From positions 131,803 to 195,802 of the forward strand of contig CAKTTY010000003.1 of assembly GCA_934617065.1 (NCBI GenBank): 64,000 nt of DNA, written 5' to 3'. Position numbers and translations under genes: made by a program. This DNA comes from an uncultured Eggerthellaceae bacterium. GTDB lineage: Bacteria > Actinomycetota > Coriobacteriia > Coriobacteriales > Eggerthellaceae. Under the pieces are notes generated by a model. It searched no databases. It saw nothing but the letters and a program-made list of their open reading frames with translations, and was not told where the DNA came from. Each line of letters begins with the position of its first letter. Position 1 is the first letter of the stretch. Shown here piece by piece: positions 52,223-61,752 of this stretch.

Positions 52223-54370
52223 TTAACTTTTTCGACCGCCACCGTAGGAGCTTTTGCGGGCACCAAAGGCACTTCCCTTTCGGGCGGTTTTCTTCAATTC
52301 ACCCAAAACCGCTTCTTCGCTTTTGCCTTCCATCTGCCCACGCAATTGAACGATCTGATCACGAACCGAAGCCGCACGCTCGAAATCCATCGCAGCAGAA
52401 GCTTCCATCATCTCGTCCTCCAACGAGGCTATAACACGTAGAATCTCGCTGCGAGAATAACCAGCCAAATCAGCATTGACCTCTTGCGCGCTCCGCTTCC
52501 CCTCTTCAGATTCAAGGTAATCGGTAATGTCGCTCAAGCCCTTCTTAACCGTTTGAGGCACAATGCCATGCTCTTCGTTGTATGCCATCTGAATACTACG
52601 ACGGCGTCGCGTTTCCTTGATGGCTTGATCCATCGAGTCGGTAATCTTATCGGCATACATTATCACCCTGCCGTTGGCGTTGCGCGCCGCGCGGCCAATG
52701 GTCTGAATCAGGGAACGATGATTGCGGAGGAAACCTTCCTTATCAGCATCAAGGATTGCCACCAGCGTTACTTCAGGCAGGTCCAAGCCCTCACGCAACA
52801 GGTTGATGCCCACCAATACATCGAACTTCCCTTTTCGCAGATCCCGCAAGATTTCAACACGCTCAAGGGTGCCAATATCAGAATGCATATAGCGAGCGCG
52901 AATCCCCTGATCGAGCAGATGCTCGGTAAGGTCTTCGGCCATACGTTTGGTCAACGTGGTTATCAGCACGCGCTCTTTGCGTTTGGCGCACTCTTGCGCT
53001 TCGTCGATGATATCGTCGATCTGAGACATGATGGGGCGAACGTCGATCTCGGGATCAAGTAATCCGGTCGGGCGAATAATCTGCTCCACCTTCGCCTCGC
53101 TCACACGTTCCTCGTAATCGCCTGGAGTCGCGGAAACATACACGAATTGCGGGATTCGCGCCTCGAACTCATCGAAACGCAGGGGGCGATTGTCCAGACA
53201 TGACGGCAAACGGAAACCATGCTCGGTCAGCGTGATCTTGCGAGAACGGTCGCCTTCATGCATGCCGCGGATTTGAGGGACGGTAACATGGCTCTCGTCA
53301 ATGAAGCACAGGAAATCGGTTGGGAAGTAGTCGATGAGCGTATAGGGCGGCTCACCTGGCTCACGCCCGTCAAGATGGCGCGAATAGTTTTCAATGCCCG
53401 AGCAAAAACCCATGGTCTCAATCATCTCAAGATCATAGGAAGTTCGCATTTCCAGACGCTGCGCTTCAAGAAGCTTTCCCTCTTCATTGAATTGAGTAAG
53501 GCGATCTTGCAGTTCATCCTGAATGGTCTTAACCGCACGCTCCAAAGCGGGACGTGCAGCAACGTAGTGAGAGGCAGGCCAAACGGGCAACGCTTCGAAG
53601 GTATTCAACACTTCACCGGTTACGTTGTCGATCTCCGAGATTTCCTCGATCTCGTCGCCCCAGAATTCCACGCGAATCGGATTGTCCGCATAGGGAGGAA
53701 ACACATCAAGCGCATCGCCGCGCACGCGGAACGTACCGCGCTTCAGCTCATAATCGTTGCGGTCATACTGGATGTCGATAAGACGGCGGATAAGGTCGTC
53801 GCGGTCCTGCTCCACTTCCTTGTCAAGGAACACCGCCATGCCCGCATATTCCATAGGCGAGCCAATGCCGTAAATGCAAGAAACCGAGGCAACCACGATA
53901 ACATCGCGGCGGGAAAGCAACTGGGCCGTTGCCGCGTGACGCAGCTTTTCCACCTCTTCATTAATGGAGGCATCCTTTTCAATGAAGGTGTCCGTGGTAG
54001 GTACGTACGCTTCGGGCTGATAGTAATCGTAGTAACTCACGAAGTACACCACGGCATTGTTGGGAAAGAATTCCTTCAACTCGGCAGCCAACTGCGCCGC
54101 AAGCGTTTTATTGGGAGCCAGCACAAGGGTTGGTTTCTGAACAGCCTCGATGGTTTTAGCCATAGTGTAGGTTTTGCCTGATCCCGTTACACCCAGCAAG
54201 GTCTCATAGCGCATGCCCGATTCGATATTCTGGGCAAGCTGTTGAATGGCTTTGGGCTGGTCACCTGCAGGCTCATATGGAGAAACAACTTTGAATGGCT
54301 GCGTAGCAAGGCGGGCAACAGGAAGTTTGCCCTCCATGACATGGCCCTCAAGATTGGAAAGATGACTCAC
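52223..54370 (-). CDS. uvrB: Excinuclease ABC subunit B
   Basis: 715 residues. Walker A is [13 protein letters not shown], the damage-verifying beta-hairpin [20 protein letters not shown] is intact, [10 protein letters not shown] is the DExH-like box, and [14 protein letters not shown] the C-terminal helicase motif. The final UVR motif ([20 protein letters not shown]) binds UvrC. About 25 extra N-terminal residues precede the usual start; the GTG at 54370 has GGGGAGG close by. UvrB loads with UvrA on damaged DNA and positions UvrC for incision. Confidence 0.97.
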   Translation of the reverse strand: MSHLSNLEGHVMEGKLPVARLATQPFKVVSPYEPAGDQPKAIQQLAQNIESGMRYETLLGVTGSGKTYTMAKTIEAVQKPTLVLAPNKTLAAQLAAELKEFFPNNAVVYFVSYYDYYQPEAYVPTTDTFIEKDASINEEVEKLRHAATAQLLSRRDVIVVASVSCIYGIGSPMEYAGMAVFLDKEVEQDRDDLIRRLIDIQYDRNDYELKRGTFRVRGDALDVFPPYADNPIRVEFWGDEIEEISEIDNVTGEVLNTFEALPVWPASHYVAARPALERAVKTIQDELQDRLTQFNEEGKLLEAQRLEMRTSYDLEMIETMGFCSGIENYSRHLDGREPGEPPYTLIDYFPTDFLCFIDESHVTVPQIRGMHEGDRSRKITLTEHGFRLPSCLDNRPLRFDEFEARIPQFVYVSATPGDYEERVSEAKVEQIIRPTGLLDPEIDVRPIMSQIDDIIDEAQECAKRKERVLITTLTKRMAEDLTEHLLDQGIRARYMHSDIGTLERVEILRDLRKGKFDVLVGINLLREGLDLPEVTLVAILDADKEGFLRNHRSLIQTIGRAARNANGRVIMYADKITDSMDQAIKETRRRRSIQMAYNEEHGIVPQTVKKGLSDITDYLESEEGKRSAQEVNADLAGYSRSEILRVIASLEDEMMEASAAMDFERAASVRDQIVQLRGQMEGKSEEAVLGELKKTARKGSAFGARKSSYGGGRKS

Positions 54371-54499
54371 TTGCCTCCCCTAACTATCTGTTCCGATCGG
54401 CAAAAGAACGACCCGACTCAACGTCTATCAGCATAAAGGGTTTACTTACGCAAAACAGGAAACTCGCTGCAGCGGATGCCTACTAAAGGTATACGCCCA

Positions 54500-55102
54500 T
54501 CACTTAAGGCGGGGTGCGATTTCATGTTCCCACCATAGGGAAATCTGGGCTTCAAAATCCTCGATAGAACCGTTGTTGGTAAACACCACATCGGCAATTG
54601 ACAAACGCTGCTCTTCGGGCACCTGATTAGCCAAACGGTTGCGCGCATCTTCTTCCGAAAAACCACGCGAGTGCATTAAGCGGGCAATGCGAACCTCGGG
54701 AGAGGTGGTAACAGCAATAACGATATCTGCCTTCCGATAGAAGTCGTCACGACCATCCAGAATGGCCATCTCGAGCACAACCACTTCATGGCTCTTCCCG
54801 AGATCAGAAATATGGCGAAGGCAGCCCTCGTATAAACGCGGTTGGGTAATCGAGTCCAACAAAGCAGTATTCTGCGAGCTAGAGAAAGCGCAAGCAGCTA
54901 GTTCAGAGCGAATGATCTCGCCTTCCGAATTGAATATCTTATTCCCGAACGCTTCTCGAAGCTCTTCCTTCATGGCGTTGTTGTGCAAGTTTTCATGCCC
55001 AACCTCATCGGCGTATACCACGCCAGCTCCCTTAGCCTCAAAGAATCGCATTAGGGTTGATTTACCCGATCCTATACCACCGGTGACGAATATCGTGATC
55101 AT
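54500..55102 (-). CDS. coaE: Dephospho-CoA kinase
   Basis: 200 residues from the ATG at 55102 (GAGGGG eight bases upstream). ITIFVTGGIGSGKSTLMRFF is the P-loop, YADEVGHENL the substrate Asp region, and FSEEDARNRLANQVPEEQRL the conserved lid segment. It phosphorylates the ribose of dephospho-CoA, the last step of CoA synthesis. It lies between rpsA and uvrB, the arrangement seen in many Actinobacteria. Confidence 0.95.
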   Translation of the reverse strand: MITIFVTGGIGSGKSTLMRFFEAKGAGVVYADEVGHENLHNNAMKEELREAFGNKIFNSEGEIIRSELAACAFSSSQNTALLDSITQPRLYEGCLRHISDLGKSHEVVVLEMAILDGRDDFYRKADIVIAVTTSPEVRIARLMHSRGFSEEDARNRLANQVPEEQRLSIADVVFTNNGSIEDFEAQISLWWEHEIAPRLK

Positions 55103-55171
55103 GCCCATTCCCCTCACTCGAGCGTCCCTGCTGCTTTCAATTGCCGTTCCGACCAAAGGCGCACTAACCGC

Positions 55172-55211
55172 GCAAAGAAAAAGCGGTGGGTGCAAAAGCA
55201 ACCCACCGCTT
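55172..55211 (-). terminator. Intrinsic terminator of rpsA
   Basis: On the minus strand AAGCGGTGGGT pairs with ACCCACCGCTT, followed by TTTCTTT. Confidence 0.93.
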
Positions 55212-55238
55212 CATTATCGCATGTTATGCAATGCTATG

Positions 55239-56393
55239 TTATTCAGCAGCCTCAGGCTTGGGCTCGGGCTCTGCAACAGCGATCTCGATGCCCAGATCCT
55301 CAGCAGCAGCCTTCATGGACAGGGAGATGCGACGACGCTCAACGTTAACGTCCATAACCTTAACCTTCACAGCATCGCCAACCTTGACAACCTGTGCAGG
55401 AGAATCGATGTGACGCATAGCCATCTCGGAGATGTGTACAAGACCCTCAACGTTTGCGCCGAGCTCGATGAATGCACCGAAGGGAACGATCTTGGTAACC
55501 TTGCCGTCAACGATGGTGCCAACGGGATAGGTCTCAACAAGCTTGGTCCAAGGATCCTCGGTGGTCTGCTTGAGACCCAAGGAGATGCGCTCGCGCTGAA
55601 GATCAACGTCGAGAACCTCAACCTCAACCTCTTCGCCAACCTTAACAACCTCGGAAGGATGGTTTACATGGCTCCAGGAGAGCTCGGAGATGTGGATCAG
55701 GCCGTCGATGCCGCCCAGATCAACGAATGCACCGAAGTCAACGATGGAGGAAACGGTGCCCTTCAGGCGCATGCCCTTAGAGAGCTTCTCGAGGATTTCA
55801 GCACGCTCGTTCTTGCGACCCTCTTCGAGGAGAACACGACGGGAGAGAACAACGTTGTTGCGGTTGCGATCCATCTCGATGACACGAGCTTCGATTTCGG
55901 TGCCAAGATATGCAGTAAGATCCTTAACACGACGAAGATCAACGAGAGAAGCAGGCAAGAAGCCACGGAGACCGATGTCGAGGATCAGGCCGCCCTTGAC
56001 GACTTCGATAACCTCGCCGGTAACAACTTCGCCAGCCTTGAACTTTTCCTCAACCTGAATCCAAGCACGCTCGTACTCAGCACGCTTCTTGGAGAGGATG
56101 AGACGACCGTCCTTGTCCTCCTTCTGGAGAACCAAGGCCTCGAGCTTATCGCCCAAAGATACGACCTCGGAAGGATCAGCATCCTTGCGGATAGAAAGCT
56201 CGCGGGCAGGAATAACGCCCTCGCTCTTGAATCCGATGTCAACGAGTACCTCGTCATGCTCGATCTTTACAACAGTGCCGTCGATCAGATCGCCCTCGTC
56301 GAAGTCGGTCAGAGTGCCATCGATCATCTTGTTCATCTCTTCGTCAGAGATGTCCTGAAAATCAATGACGGACGTGTTCTTGATTTCGGTCAA
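55239..56393 (-). CDS. rpsA: 30S ribosomal protein S1
   Basis: 384 residues with four S1 (OB-fold) repeats, for example GDLIDGTVVKIEHDEVLVDI, GEVVTGEVIEVVKGGLILDI, GMRLKGTVSSIVDFGAFVDL and GTIVDGKVTKIVPFGAFIEL. The N-terminus is acidic and the C-terminus ends in a Pro/Glu-rich tail. The TTG at 56393 has AAAGGGG six bases upstream, so TTG is the start. Four repeats is the usual actinobacterial number (six in Escherichia coli). It recruits mRNA to the 30S subunit. Confidence 0.96.
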   Translation of the reverse strand: MTEIKNTSVIDFQDISDEEMNKMIDGTLTDFDEGDLIDGTVVKIEHDEVLVDIGFKSEGVIPARELSIRKDADPSEVVSLGDKLEALVLQKEDKDGRLILSKKRAEYERAWIQVEEKFKAGEVVTGEVIEVVKGGLILDIGLRGFLPASLVDLRRVKDLTAYLGTEIEARVIEMDRNRNNVVLSRRVLLEEGRKNERAEILEKLSKGMRLKGTVSSIVDFGAFVDLGGIDGLIHISELSWSHVNHPSEVVKVGEEVEVEVLDVDLQRERISLGLKQTTEDPWTKLVETYPVGTIVDGKVTKIVPFGAFIELGANVEGLVHISEMAMRHIDSPAQVVKVGDAVKVKVMDVNVERRRISLSMKAAAEDLGIEIAVAEPEPKPEAAE

Positions 56394-56556
56394 AACGGAC
56401 CCCTTTCAAAAAAGTATCGGGGACCCTTCGTACGTGTTTGCAGTCAAAACATTAACCATGTATGCCGCGCTTGCCGAACAAGCACCAACAACAAACATGT
56501 CTCGGGGGCCTATAATTTCTTGTCTGCCTTTTTACAGACTTGGAAAGTATAGCATA

Positions 56557-56583
56557 GGGAGCATCGCACAATACGATGCTCCC
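56557..56583. promoter_or_regulatory. Palindrome in the rpsA promoter region
   Basis: GGGAGCATCG-CACAATA-CGATGCTCCC, 10-bp perfect arms, directly next to TATACT (minus strand), a likely -10 for rpsA. It may be the serC-side boundary, an operator or a hairpin terminator without T-run. Confidence 0.5.
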
Positions 56584-56668
56584 CCGCTGATTTAATATAT
56601 TTTTCGCAGCTGGCACAATTTGTCGATTATCGGTTCATGCAGCAGCAAACTGAGGCTTTGCTTTTTAC

Positions 56669-57751
56669 CTACTGGTGGGATTCGGCAAATTCCTTCATGT
56701 ATTCAACCAGTGCCTTCACGCCTTCAACAGGCATTGCGTTGTAGATGCTTGCACGCATACCGCCTACGCTGCGATGGCCCTTAATGTTTTCGATACCGCG
56801 CTTTTTGGCTCCAGCAACGAATTCAGCATCAAGCTCAGCCGAAGCGGTAACAAAGGGAACGTTCATGATGGAACGATCTTCCTTACGAGCGGTAGCCGTG
56901 TAGAAATCAGTGGAATCAAGGTAGTCGTAGAGCAGGGCTGCTTTTTCCTCGTTGATCTTCTTCATAGCCTCGAGCCCGCCGAGGGACTTCAGCCACTTGA
57001 AAACCTTACCGCAAATGTAGATGCCATAGCACGGAGGAGTGTTCGACATGCTGTCGGCATCTGCCTGGGTCTTATAACGCAGAATGGTAGGCGTGTTGGG
57101 CAGCCATTCGTCCTTGATAAGGTCTTCGCGAATGATAACGATTACTACACCGGCGGGACCAATATTCTTCTGAACGCCGCCGTACACCAAGCCATACTTC
57201 GAAACATCGATAGGCTCGGAAAGGAAGCACGAGGAGACATCGCTTACCAGCGGAACATCGCCTGTTTCAGGAAGTTTATGGTAGTGCGTCCCGTAGATGG
57301 TTTCGTTTTCGCAGATGTAAACGTAATCGGCATCCTCGCGGAACTCGAGCTCATCCACGTTGGGGATGTAGGAGAAGTTACCGTCTTCGCTCGAAGCCAC
57401 ACAGCGAGCATCACCGAACAGCTGAGCTTCCTTGAACGCCTTCTTAGACCACGAACCGGAAACGATGTAATCGGCCTTGCCGTTCAGCATCAGGTTCATG
57501 GGGATAGCGGCAAACTGTTGAGTTGCGCCACCCTGCAAGAACAGCACTTTGTAGTTGTCGGGAATGTTCATAAGGTCGCGAAGATCGGCCTCAGCTTCCT
57601 CGATGATGCCCTTGAATGCAGCTGAGCGGTGACTCATCTCCATGACAGACATACCGGTGCCCTGATAATCGAGCATTTCCGCAGCGGCTTCACGGAGCAC
57701 TTCTTCAGGAAGCACCGCCGGACCCGCAGAAAAGTTGTACACCCTTCCCAT
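56669..57751 (-). CDS. serC: Phosphoserine aminotransferase
   Basis: 360 residues from the ATG at 57751 (AAAGGAC upstream). VYNFSAGPAVLPEEVLREAA is the diagnostic N-terminus, VLFLQGGATQQFAAIPMNL the PLP phosphate region, and LVYGGVQKNIGPAGVVIVII contains the PLP-binding Lys. GHRSVGGMRASIYNAMP is the C-terminal substrate region. It converts 3-phosphohydroxypyruvate to phosphoserine with glutamate. Single gene; its 560-bp upstream region carries unusual structured DNA. Confidence 0.96.
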   Translation of the reverse strand: MGRVYNFSAGPAVLPEEVLREAAAEMLDYQGTGMSVMEMSHRSAAFKGIIEEAEADLRDLMNIPDNYKVLFLQGGATQQFAAIPMNLMLNGKADYIVSGSWSKKAFKEAQLFGDARCVASSEDGNFSYIPNVDELEFREDADYVYICENETIYGTHYHKLPETGDVPLVSDVSSCFLSEPIDVSKYGLVYGGVQKNIGPAGVVIVIIREDLIKDEWLPNTPTILRYKTQADADSMSNTPPCYGIYICGKVFKWLKSLGGLEAMKKINEEKAALLYDYLDSTDFYTATARKEDRSIMNVPFVTASAELDAEFVAGAKKRGIENIKGHRSVGGMRASIYNAMPVEGVKALVEYMKEFAESHQ

Positions 57752-57809
57752 AGACACAAGTCCTTTCAAAACGCCCCGCCCACTAACGAGGCACACGAAT
57801 AATGGAAGA

Positions 57810-57829
57810 TACTTTACCAGAATAAAGTA
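57810..57829. promoter_or_regulatory. Palindrome in the serC promoter region
   Basis: TACTTTA-CCAGAA-TAAAGTA, perfect 7-bp arms, about 60-78 bp upstream of the serC start. Likely an operator or promoter element; regulator unknown. Confidence 0.5.
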
Positions 57830-57906
57830 CGCACCAAGCGACTATTTTGCAGAAGGCACATTTGCGTTCCCCAACAAAACGATTCAAGCAGAGCATCAAC
57901 CGCCTC

Positions 57907-58078
57907 GTTCAAAGAGCGAAGCGAATTTGAACCTCAACCCCCCCAAAGAGTCCAGCAGTTCGGAGAGCGAAGCGAATCCGAACCGAAAAAACGGATCAAG
58001 CCCAACTGCAAGCCTCCAGCGGTTCGAAGAGCGAAGTGAATCCGAACCCAACGCTCAAAGAGCAAAGCGAATTTGAGC
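57907..58078. repeat. Array of four 26-nt hairpins with a constant GAGCGAAGCGAA loop
   Basis: Copies at 57907-57932, 57958-57983, 58022-58047 and 58053-58078, each exactly 26 nt: a 7-bp stem around a 12-nt loop. Stems are GTTCAAA/TTTGAAC, GTTCGGA/TCCGAAC, GTTCGAA/TCCGAAC (one mismatch) and GCTCAAA/TTTGAGC. The loop is GAGCGAAGCGAA in copies 1 and 2, GAGCGAAGTGAA in 3 and GAGCAAAGCGAA in 4. The loop contains GCGAAGC, known as an exceptionally stable DNA mini-hairpin. A further hairpin AACGCCC/GGGCGTT follows at about 58080. Confidence 0.85.
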
Positions 58079-58128
58079 AAACGCCCAAAGGGCGTTAACC
58101 AAAGCCTGGGGCATGCGCCAGTAAATCA

Positions 58129-58243
58129 GCGAGCGGCGCCCTGGCGAGTGCAGCTGACTTGAAAGCACGAAGCATAGGCCTCATGGCCATGCTGAGCGCT
58201 TGAAAGCCAGCTGTGCCGCCAGGGCACCGCGCAGCGTCATCCC
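58129..58243. repeat. Structured dispersed element, copy B
   Basis: Second copy of the element at 8741. The stem GCCCTGGCG (58138-58146) with CGCCAGGGC (58217-58225) replaces GACGCTGATG/CATCAGCGTC of copy A, so the sequence differs but pairing is kept. CAGCTG pairs with CAGCTG just inside, and AGCAT-GGCC-TCAT-GGCC-ATGCT forms the upper hairpin (58171-58193). The flanks GCGAGCGG and CGCGCAGCGTCATC are shared with copy A. Confidence 0.78.
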
Positions 58244-58263
58244 GTATGGAGCTTATGCAAAAG

Positions 58264-58292
58264 AAAAGGCACCCCAAAGGGTGCCTTTTCGA
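58264..58292 (-). terminator. Intrinsic terminator of the ilv operon
   Basis: AAAAGGCACCC pairs with GGGTGCCTTTT. It works for the minus-strand ilvC end. Confidence 0.92.
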
Positions 58293-58313
58293 GTGCATAA
58301 GCGGACGCGCCAA

Positions 58314-59315
58314 CTATTCTGCGGACTTAACCCAAGAGAACATTTCGCGGATCTTAGCGCCAGTGGTCTCGATCTCATGAGTGTTGATCTTCTCACGCTG
58401 CTCGAGGAGCCACTTGTGATCATTCTCGCAGTCGGCAACGAATTCCTTGGCGAACTCGCCGTTCTGGATACGCTTGAGGATGAGCTTCATGGCCTCGCGG
58501 GACTGCTCGTTGATGACCTTGGGGCCGGCGTAGTACTCGCCGTACTCAGCAGTGTTGGAGATGGAGTAGTTCATGAAGTGGATGCCGGATTCGTACATCA
58601 GGTCGACGATCATCTTCATCTCGTGATAGCACTCGAAGTATGCCAACTCGGGCGGATAGCCAGCCTCGGTCAGGGTCTCGAAGCCAGCCTTTACCAGCTC
58701 TACGAGGCCACCGCAAAGAACTGCCTGCTCGCCAAAGAGGTCCTCTTCGGTTTCCTCGGCGAAGGTTGCCTTGATGATGCCGGAACGAGCACCGCCAACA
58801 CCCCAGCAGTAGGACATGATGATGTCCCAAGCGTTGCCGGTTGCATCCTCGTATACGCAAGCCAGATCAGGTACACCAGAACCCTCAGTGAACTGACGGC
58901 GAACAATGTGGCCAGGACCCTTAGGAGCGCACATAACAACGTTAACGCCTTCGGGAGCCTTGATGTAGCCGTAGTGGATGTTGAAGCCGTGAGCGAAAGC
59001 AAGGGTCTTGCCGGGCTTGAGGTGCTTCTCGACGTGATCCTTGTAAACCTGGGGCTGCTTCTCGTCGGGAACGAGAATCATGATGAAGTCGGCTTCCTCA
59101 GCAGCCTGGTCCATCGTGGTAACCTTCAGGCCAGCCTCTTCTGCGACAGCCCAGTTCTTGGAACCCTCACGAAGACCAACGCGAACGTCAACGCCAGAAT
59201 CCTTCAGGTTCAGTGCATGTGCATGGCCCTGAGAGCCGTAGCCGATGATAGCTACCTTCATGCCCTGGATTACCTTAGGATCGACATCCTCTTCGTAATA
59301 GATCGTTACAGCCAT
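58314..59315 (-). CDS. ilvC: Ketol-acid reductoisomerase (class I)
   Basis: 333 residues, the short class I length. [20 protein letters not shown] is the NADPH Rossmann loop, [20 protein letters not shown] the conserved active-site region, and [20 protein letters not shown] supplies the Mg-binding Asp/Glu of the knotted domain. It isomerises and reduces acetolactate or acetohydroxybutyrate in valine, leucine and isoleucine synthesis. AAGAAGGGATG precedes the ATG. Last gene of the ilvD-ilvB-ilvN-ilvC operon. Confidence 0.97.
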   Translation of the reverse strand: MAVTIYYEEDVDPKVIQGMKVAIIGYGSQGHAHALNLKDSGVDVRVGLREGSKNWAVAEEAGLKVTTMDQAAEEADFIMILVPDEKQPQVYKDHVEKHLKPGKTLAFAHGFNIHYGYIKAPEGVNVVMCAPKGPGHIVRRQFTEGSGVPDLACVYEDATGNAWDIIMSYCWGVGGARSGIIKATFAEETEEDLFGEQAVLCGGLVELVKAGFETLTEAGYPPELAYFECYHEMKMIVDLMYESGIHFMNYSISNTAEYGEYYAGPKVINEQSREAMKLILKRIQNGEFAKEFVADCENDHKWLLEQREKINTHEIETTGAKIREMFSWVKSAE

Positions 59316-59383
59316 GGTTCATCCCTTCTTCTAATGACTGACTGTTATTACCATATGGCGAATTGCGTCACACGACAGGTGGC

Positions 59384-59881
59384 TTAGCTCACCTTGGAGC
59401 CGCGGGACATTGCAATTATACCCGTGCGAATAATCTCCTTGATGCCATAGGCACGCAGGAGATCTTCGATACCCGAGATCTTCGACTCGGTACCGGTGAC
59501 TTCGATGGTCAACGACGACTTGCCCACATCGACGATGTTGGCACGGAACACGTTGGCAATCTCAATGATCTCGCCTCGGCGCTCAGGGTTAGCGTGAACT
59601 TTGAACAGTACCAACTCACGCTCGATCGCCTGCTCTTGGGTGAGGTCGGTGATCTTATGCACGCTGATAAGCTTATGCAGCTGTTTGGTGATCTGCTCAT
59701 ATGCAACATCATCGGCGATCATGATGATCGTCAAACGGGAAAGCGTCTGGTCTTCGGTTGGGCCAACGGAAAGAGACTCGATGTTGAAACCGCGGCGGGA
59801 AACCAAACCGGTAACGCGCGAAAGCACGCCTGGCTTGTTTTCAACCAATACCGAAAGGATATGCCTCTGCTGAGTGCTCAT
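59384..59881 (-). CDS. ilvN: Acetolactate synthase small (regulatory) subunit
   Basis: 165 residues. ILSVLVENKPGVLSRVTGLV followed by SRRGFNIESLSVGPTEDQTL is the ACT domain that binds valine for feedback control, and the C-terminal ALS_ss_C domain follows from ~residue 85. It activates and regulates the large subunit. Its ATG overlaps the ilvB stop by one base (TAATG), as befits a heteromeric enzyme. Confidence 0.96.
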   Translation of the reverse strand: MSTQQRHILSVLVENKPGVLSRVTGLVSRRGFNIESLSVGPTEDQTLSRLTIIMIADDVAYEQITKQLHKLISVHKITDLTQEQAIERELVLFKVHANPERRGEIIEIANVFRANIVDVGKSSLTIEVTGTESKISGIEDLLRAYGIKEIIRTGIIAMSRGSKVS

Positions 59882-61752
59882 TATCGGCCTCCTTCATTGT
59901 TGGCGCTGTGCGCAGCCGCATTTGCCTCGGCAGCGTTCGCAAACGGCAGATTCTCGAATCCCTCAAGCATGTTGGAGATTGGACCAACATTCACCGCACC
60001 GATGATATCGTCGAGCGGAGCACCGGGGGCAACCATAGGGAATACGTTTTCATCGCGATCGATGCGCATATCAAGCAACGCAGGGCCATCGTAATCAAGC
60101 ATCCACTTCATGGCATCTTCGAGCTCGGCAGGATCGGAAACGCGTTTGCCGCCCCAGCCGTAAGCCTCGCACAGCTTCACAAAATCAGGGTTGTCAGGCA
60201 ACAGCGTTTCGCTGTAGCGCTCGTTGTAGAACAAGCCCTGCCACTGATGAACCATACCCAACGCGGAGTTATTCATAAGAAGAACCTTCACGTTGATGCC
60301 CTTGACGGCAGCGGTTGCCATCTCCTGAACGTTCATCTGGAAAGAGCCATCACCCGCGATGCACACAACCTGTTTTTCGGGGCAAGCAACCTTAGCGCCG
60401 ATGGCAGCCGGGAAGCCGAATCCCATAGTGCCCAAGCCGCCGCTGGAAAGGAACGTGCGCGATACGTCGCGATCGATATGCTGAGCGGCCCACATCTGAT
60501 GCTGGCCAACCTCAGTGGTCACAATGGAGTTCTCGGGATCGAGCAAGCTGGAAAGCAAATCGAGCGAACCCTCAGGCGAAATAGAGCCAGCAGGCGTGGA
60601 CACGCCAGGGCTGTAGAACGGATGGCGGCTTCGCCATTCCTCGATTTGAGCGAGCCATTCCTTCGTGCAAGGTTCGTAGCCCGTCTGCTCGAGCTGCTCG
60701 TTAATGCCACCCAGAACAACCTTCGCGTCGCCCACGATAGGTATCTGAGGAATGCGGTTCTTGCCGATTTCGGCAGGATCAACATCGATGTGGATAACCT
60801 TCGCATCAGGCGCAAAATCGGCAAGCTTGCCAGTAACGCGGTCCGAGAAGCGAGCACCTACCGCAATAAGCAAATCAGAGTTGGTTACCGCATAGTTCGC
60901 GAACTTGGAGCCGTGCATGCCCACAAGACCCAGGCTGAGCGGGTTGGATGCGGGGAATGCACCCTTGCCCATCAGCGTGGAAACCACGGGGATCTGCAAC
61001 TTTTCTGCCACCGCGAGCAATTCCTTTTCGGAATGGGACGCAATGATGCCGCCGCCGATGTAGAGAATGGGGCGCTTCGCTTCCTTCATCATCTCGCATG
61101 CCTGGCGGATTTGGCGAATATTGCCCTTAACCGTCGGCTTGTACGAGGGAATAAGCACATCCTCAGGGTACTCGAACACCATCTCCGAACCGGCAAGGTC
61201 GGAAGGAATATCAATGAGAACCGGGCCAGGACGACCAGAGTTGGCAATATAGAACGCCTCACGGAAAGTCTTGGTCATATCGTCGCAGCTCTGAAGCAGA
61301 TAGCTGTGCTTCACGATGGGCATGGTGATACCCACGATATCGGATTCCTGGAATGCATCGGTGCCGATAACGCTGCGGGGAACCTGGCCAGTGATTACCA
61401 CCATGGGGACGCTGTCCATGTAGGCGGTGGCAATGCCGGTAACCGTGTTGGTGGCGCCAGGGCCGGAAGTCACAATGACGACACCGGTTTTGCCCGTGGC
61501 GCGGGCGTAGCCATCGGCCTCATGAGTCGCGCCCTGCTCATGACGAGCAAGAACATGGTTGATCTTCTTCGAATCGTACAGGGCATCATAGATCTTGATA
61601 GCTTGACCACCTGGATAACCGAATACCGTGTCCACGCCTTCGGCTTCGAGCGAAGCGATGATAGCCTCTGCTCCCAACATCTTCTTGCCTTGTTTTTCGG
61701 TATGAGGACCGAGGCCCATCTTGGCTTCGTATTCCTTATCGATCACGCTCAT
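59881..61752 (-). CDS. ilvB: Acetolactate synthase large (catalytic) subunit
   Basis: 623 residues. A ~25-residue N-terminal extension precedes the TPP Pyr domain ([20 protein letters not shown], with the catalytic Glu in [18 protein letters not shown]). The central FAD-binding domain follows, and [20 protein letters not shown] is the TPP-Mg GDG motif, ending in [15 protein letters not shown]. It makes acetolactate or acetohydroxybutyrate. Its start overlaps the ilvD stop by four bases (ATGA). Confidence 0.96.
   Translation of the reverse strand: MSVIDKEYEAKMGLGPHTEKQGKKMLGAEAIIASLEAEGVDTVFGYPGGQAIKIYDALYDSKKINHVLARHEQGATHEADGYARATGKTGVVIVTSGPGATNTVTGIATAYMDSVPMVVITGQVPRSVIGTDAFQESDIVGITMPIVKHSYLLQSCDDMTKTFREAFYIANSGRPGPVLIDIPSDLAGSEMVFEYPEDVLIPSYKPTVKGNIRQIRQACEMMKEAKRPILYIGGGIIASHSEKELLAVAEKLQIPVVSTLMGKGAFPASNPLSLGLVGMHGSKFANYAVTNSDLLIAVGARFSDRVTGKLADFAPDAKVIHIDVDPAEIGKNRIPQIPIVGDAKVVLGGINEQLEQTGYEPCTKEWLAQIEEWRSRHPFYSPGVSTPAGSISPEGSLDLLSSLLDPENSIVTTEVGQHQMWAAQHIDRDVSRTFLSSGGLGTMGFGFPAAIGAKVACPEKQVVCIAGDGSFQMNVQEMATAAVKGINVKVLLMNNSALGMVHQWQGLFYNERYSETLLPDNPDFVKLCEAYGWGGKRVSDPAELEDAMKWMLDYDGPALLDMRIDRDENVFPMVAPGAPLDDIIGAVNVGPISNMLEGFENLPFANAAEANAAAHSANNEGGR

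Noticed and set aside
53219..54181. 320-codon plus-strand frame
   Set aside because: Antisense to uvrB.
57907..58078. CRISPR or simple tandem repeat
   Set aside because: Unit spacing is irregular (51, 64, 31 bp), stems vary and the core is short; no cas genes.
58095..58313. 72-codon minus-strand ORF downstream of ilvC
   Set aside because: It covers the ilvC terminator and structured element copy B, with no ribosome site.
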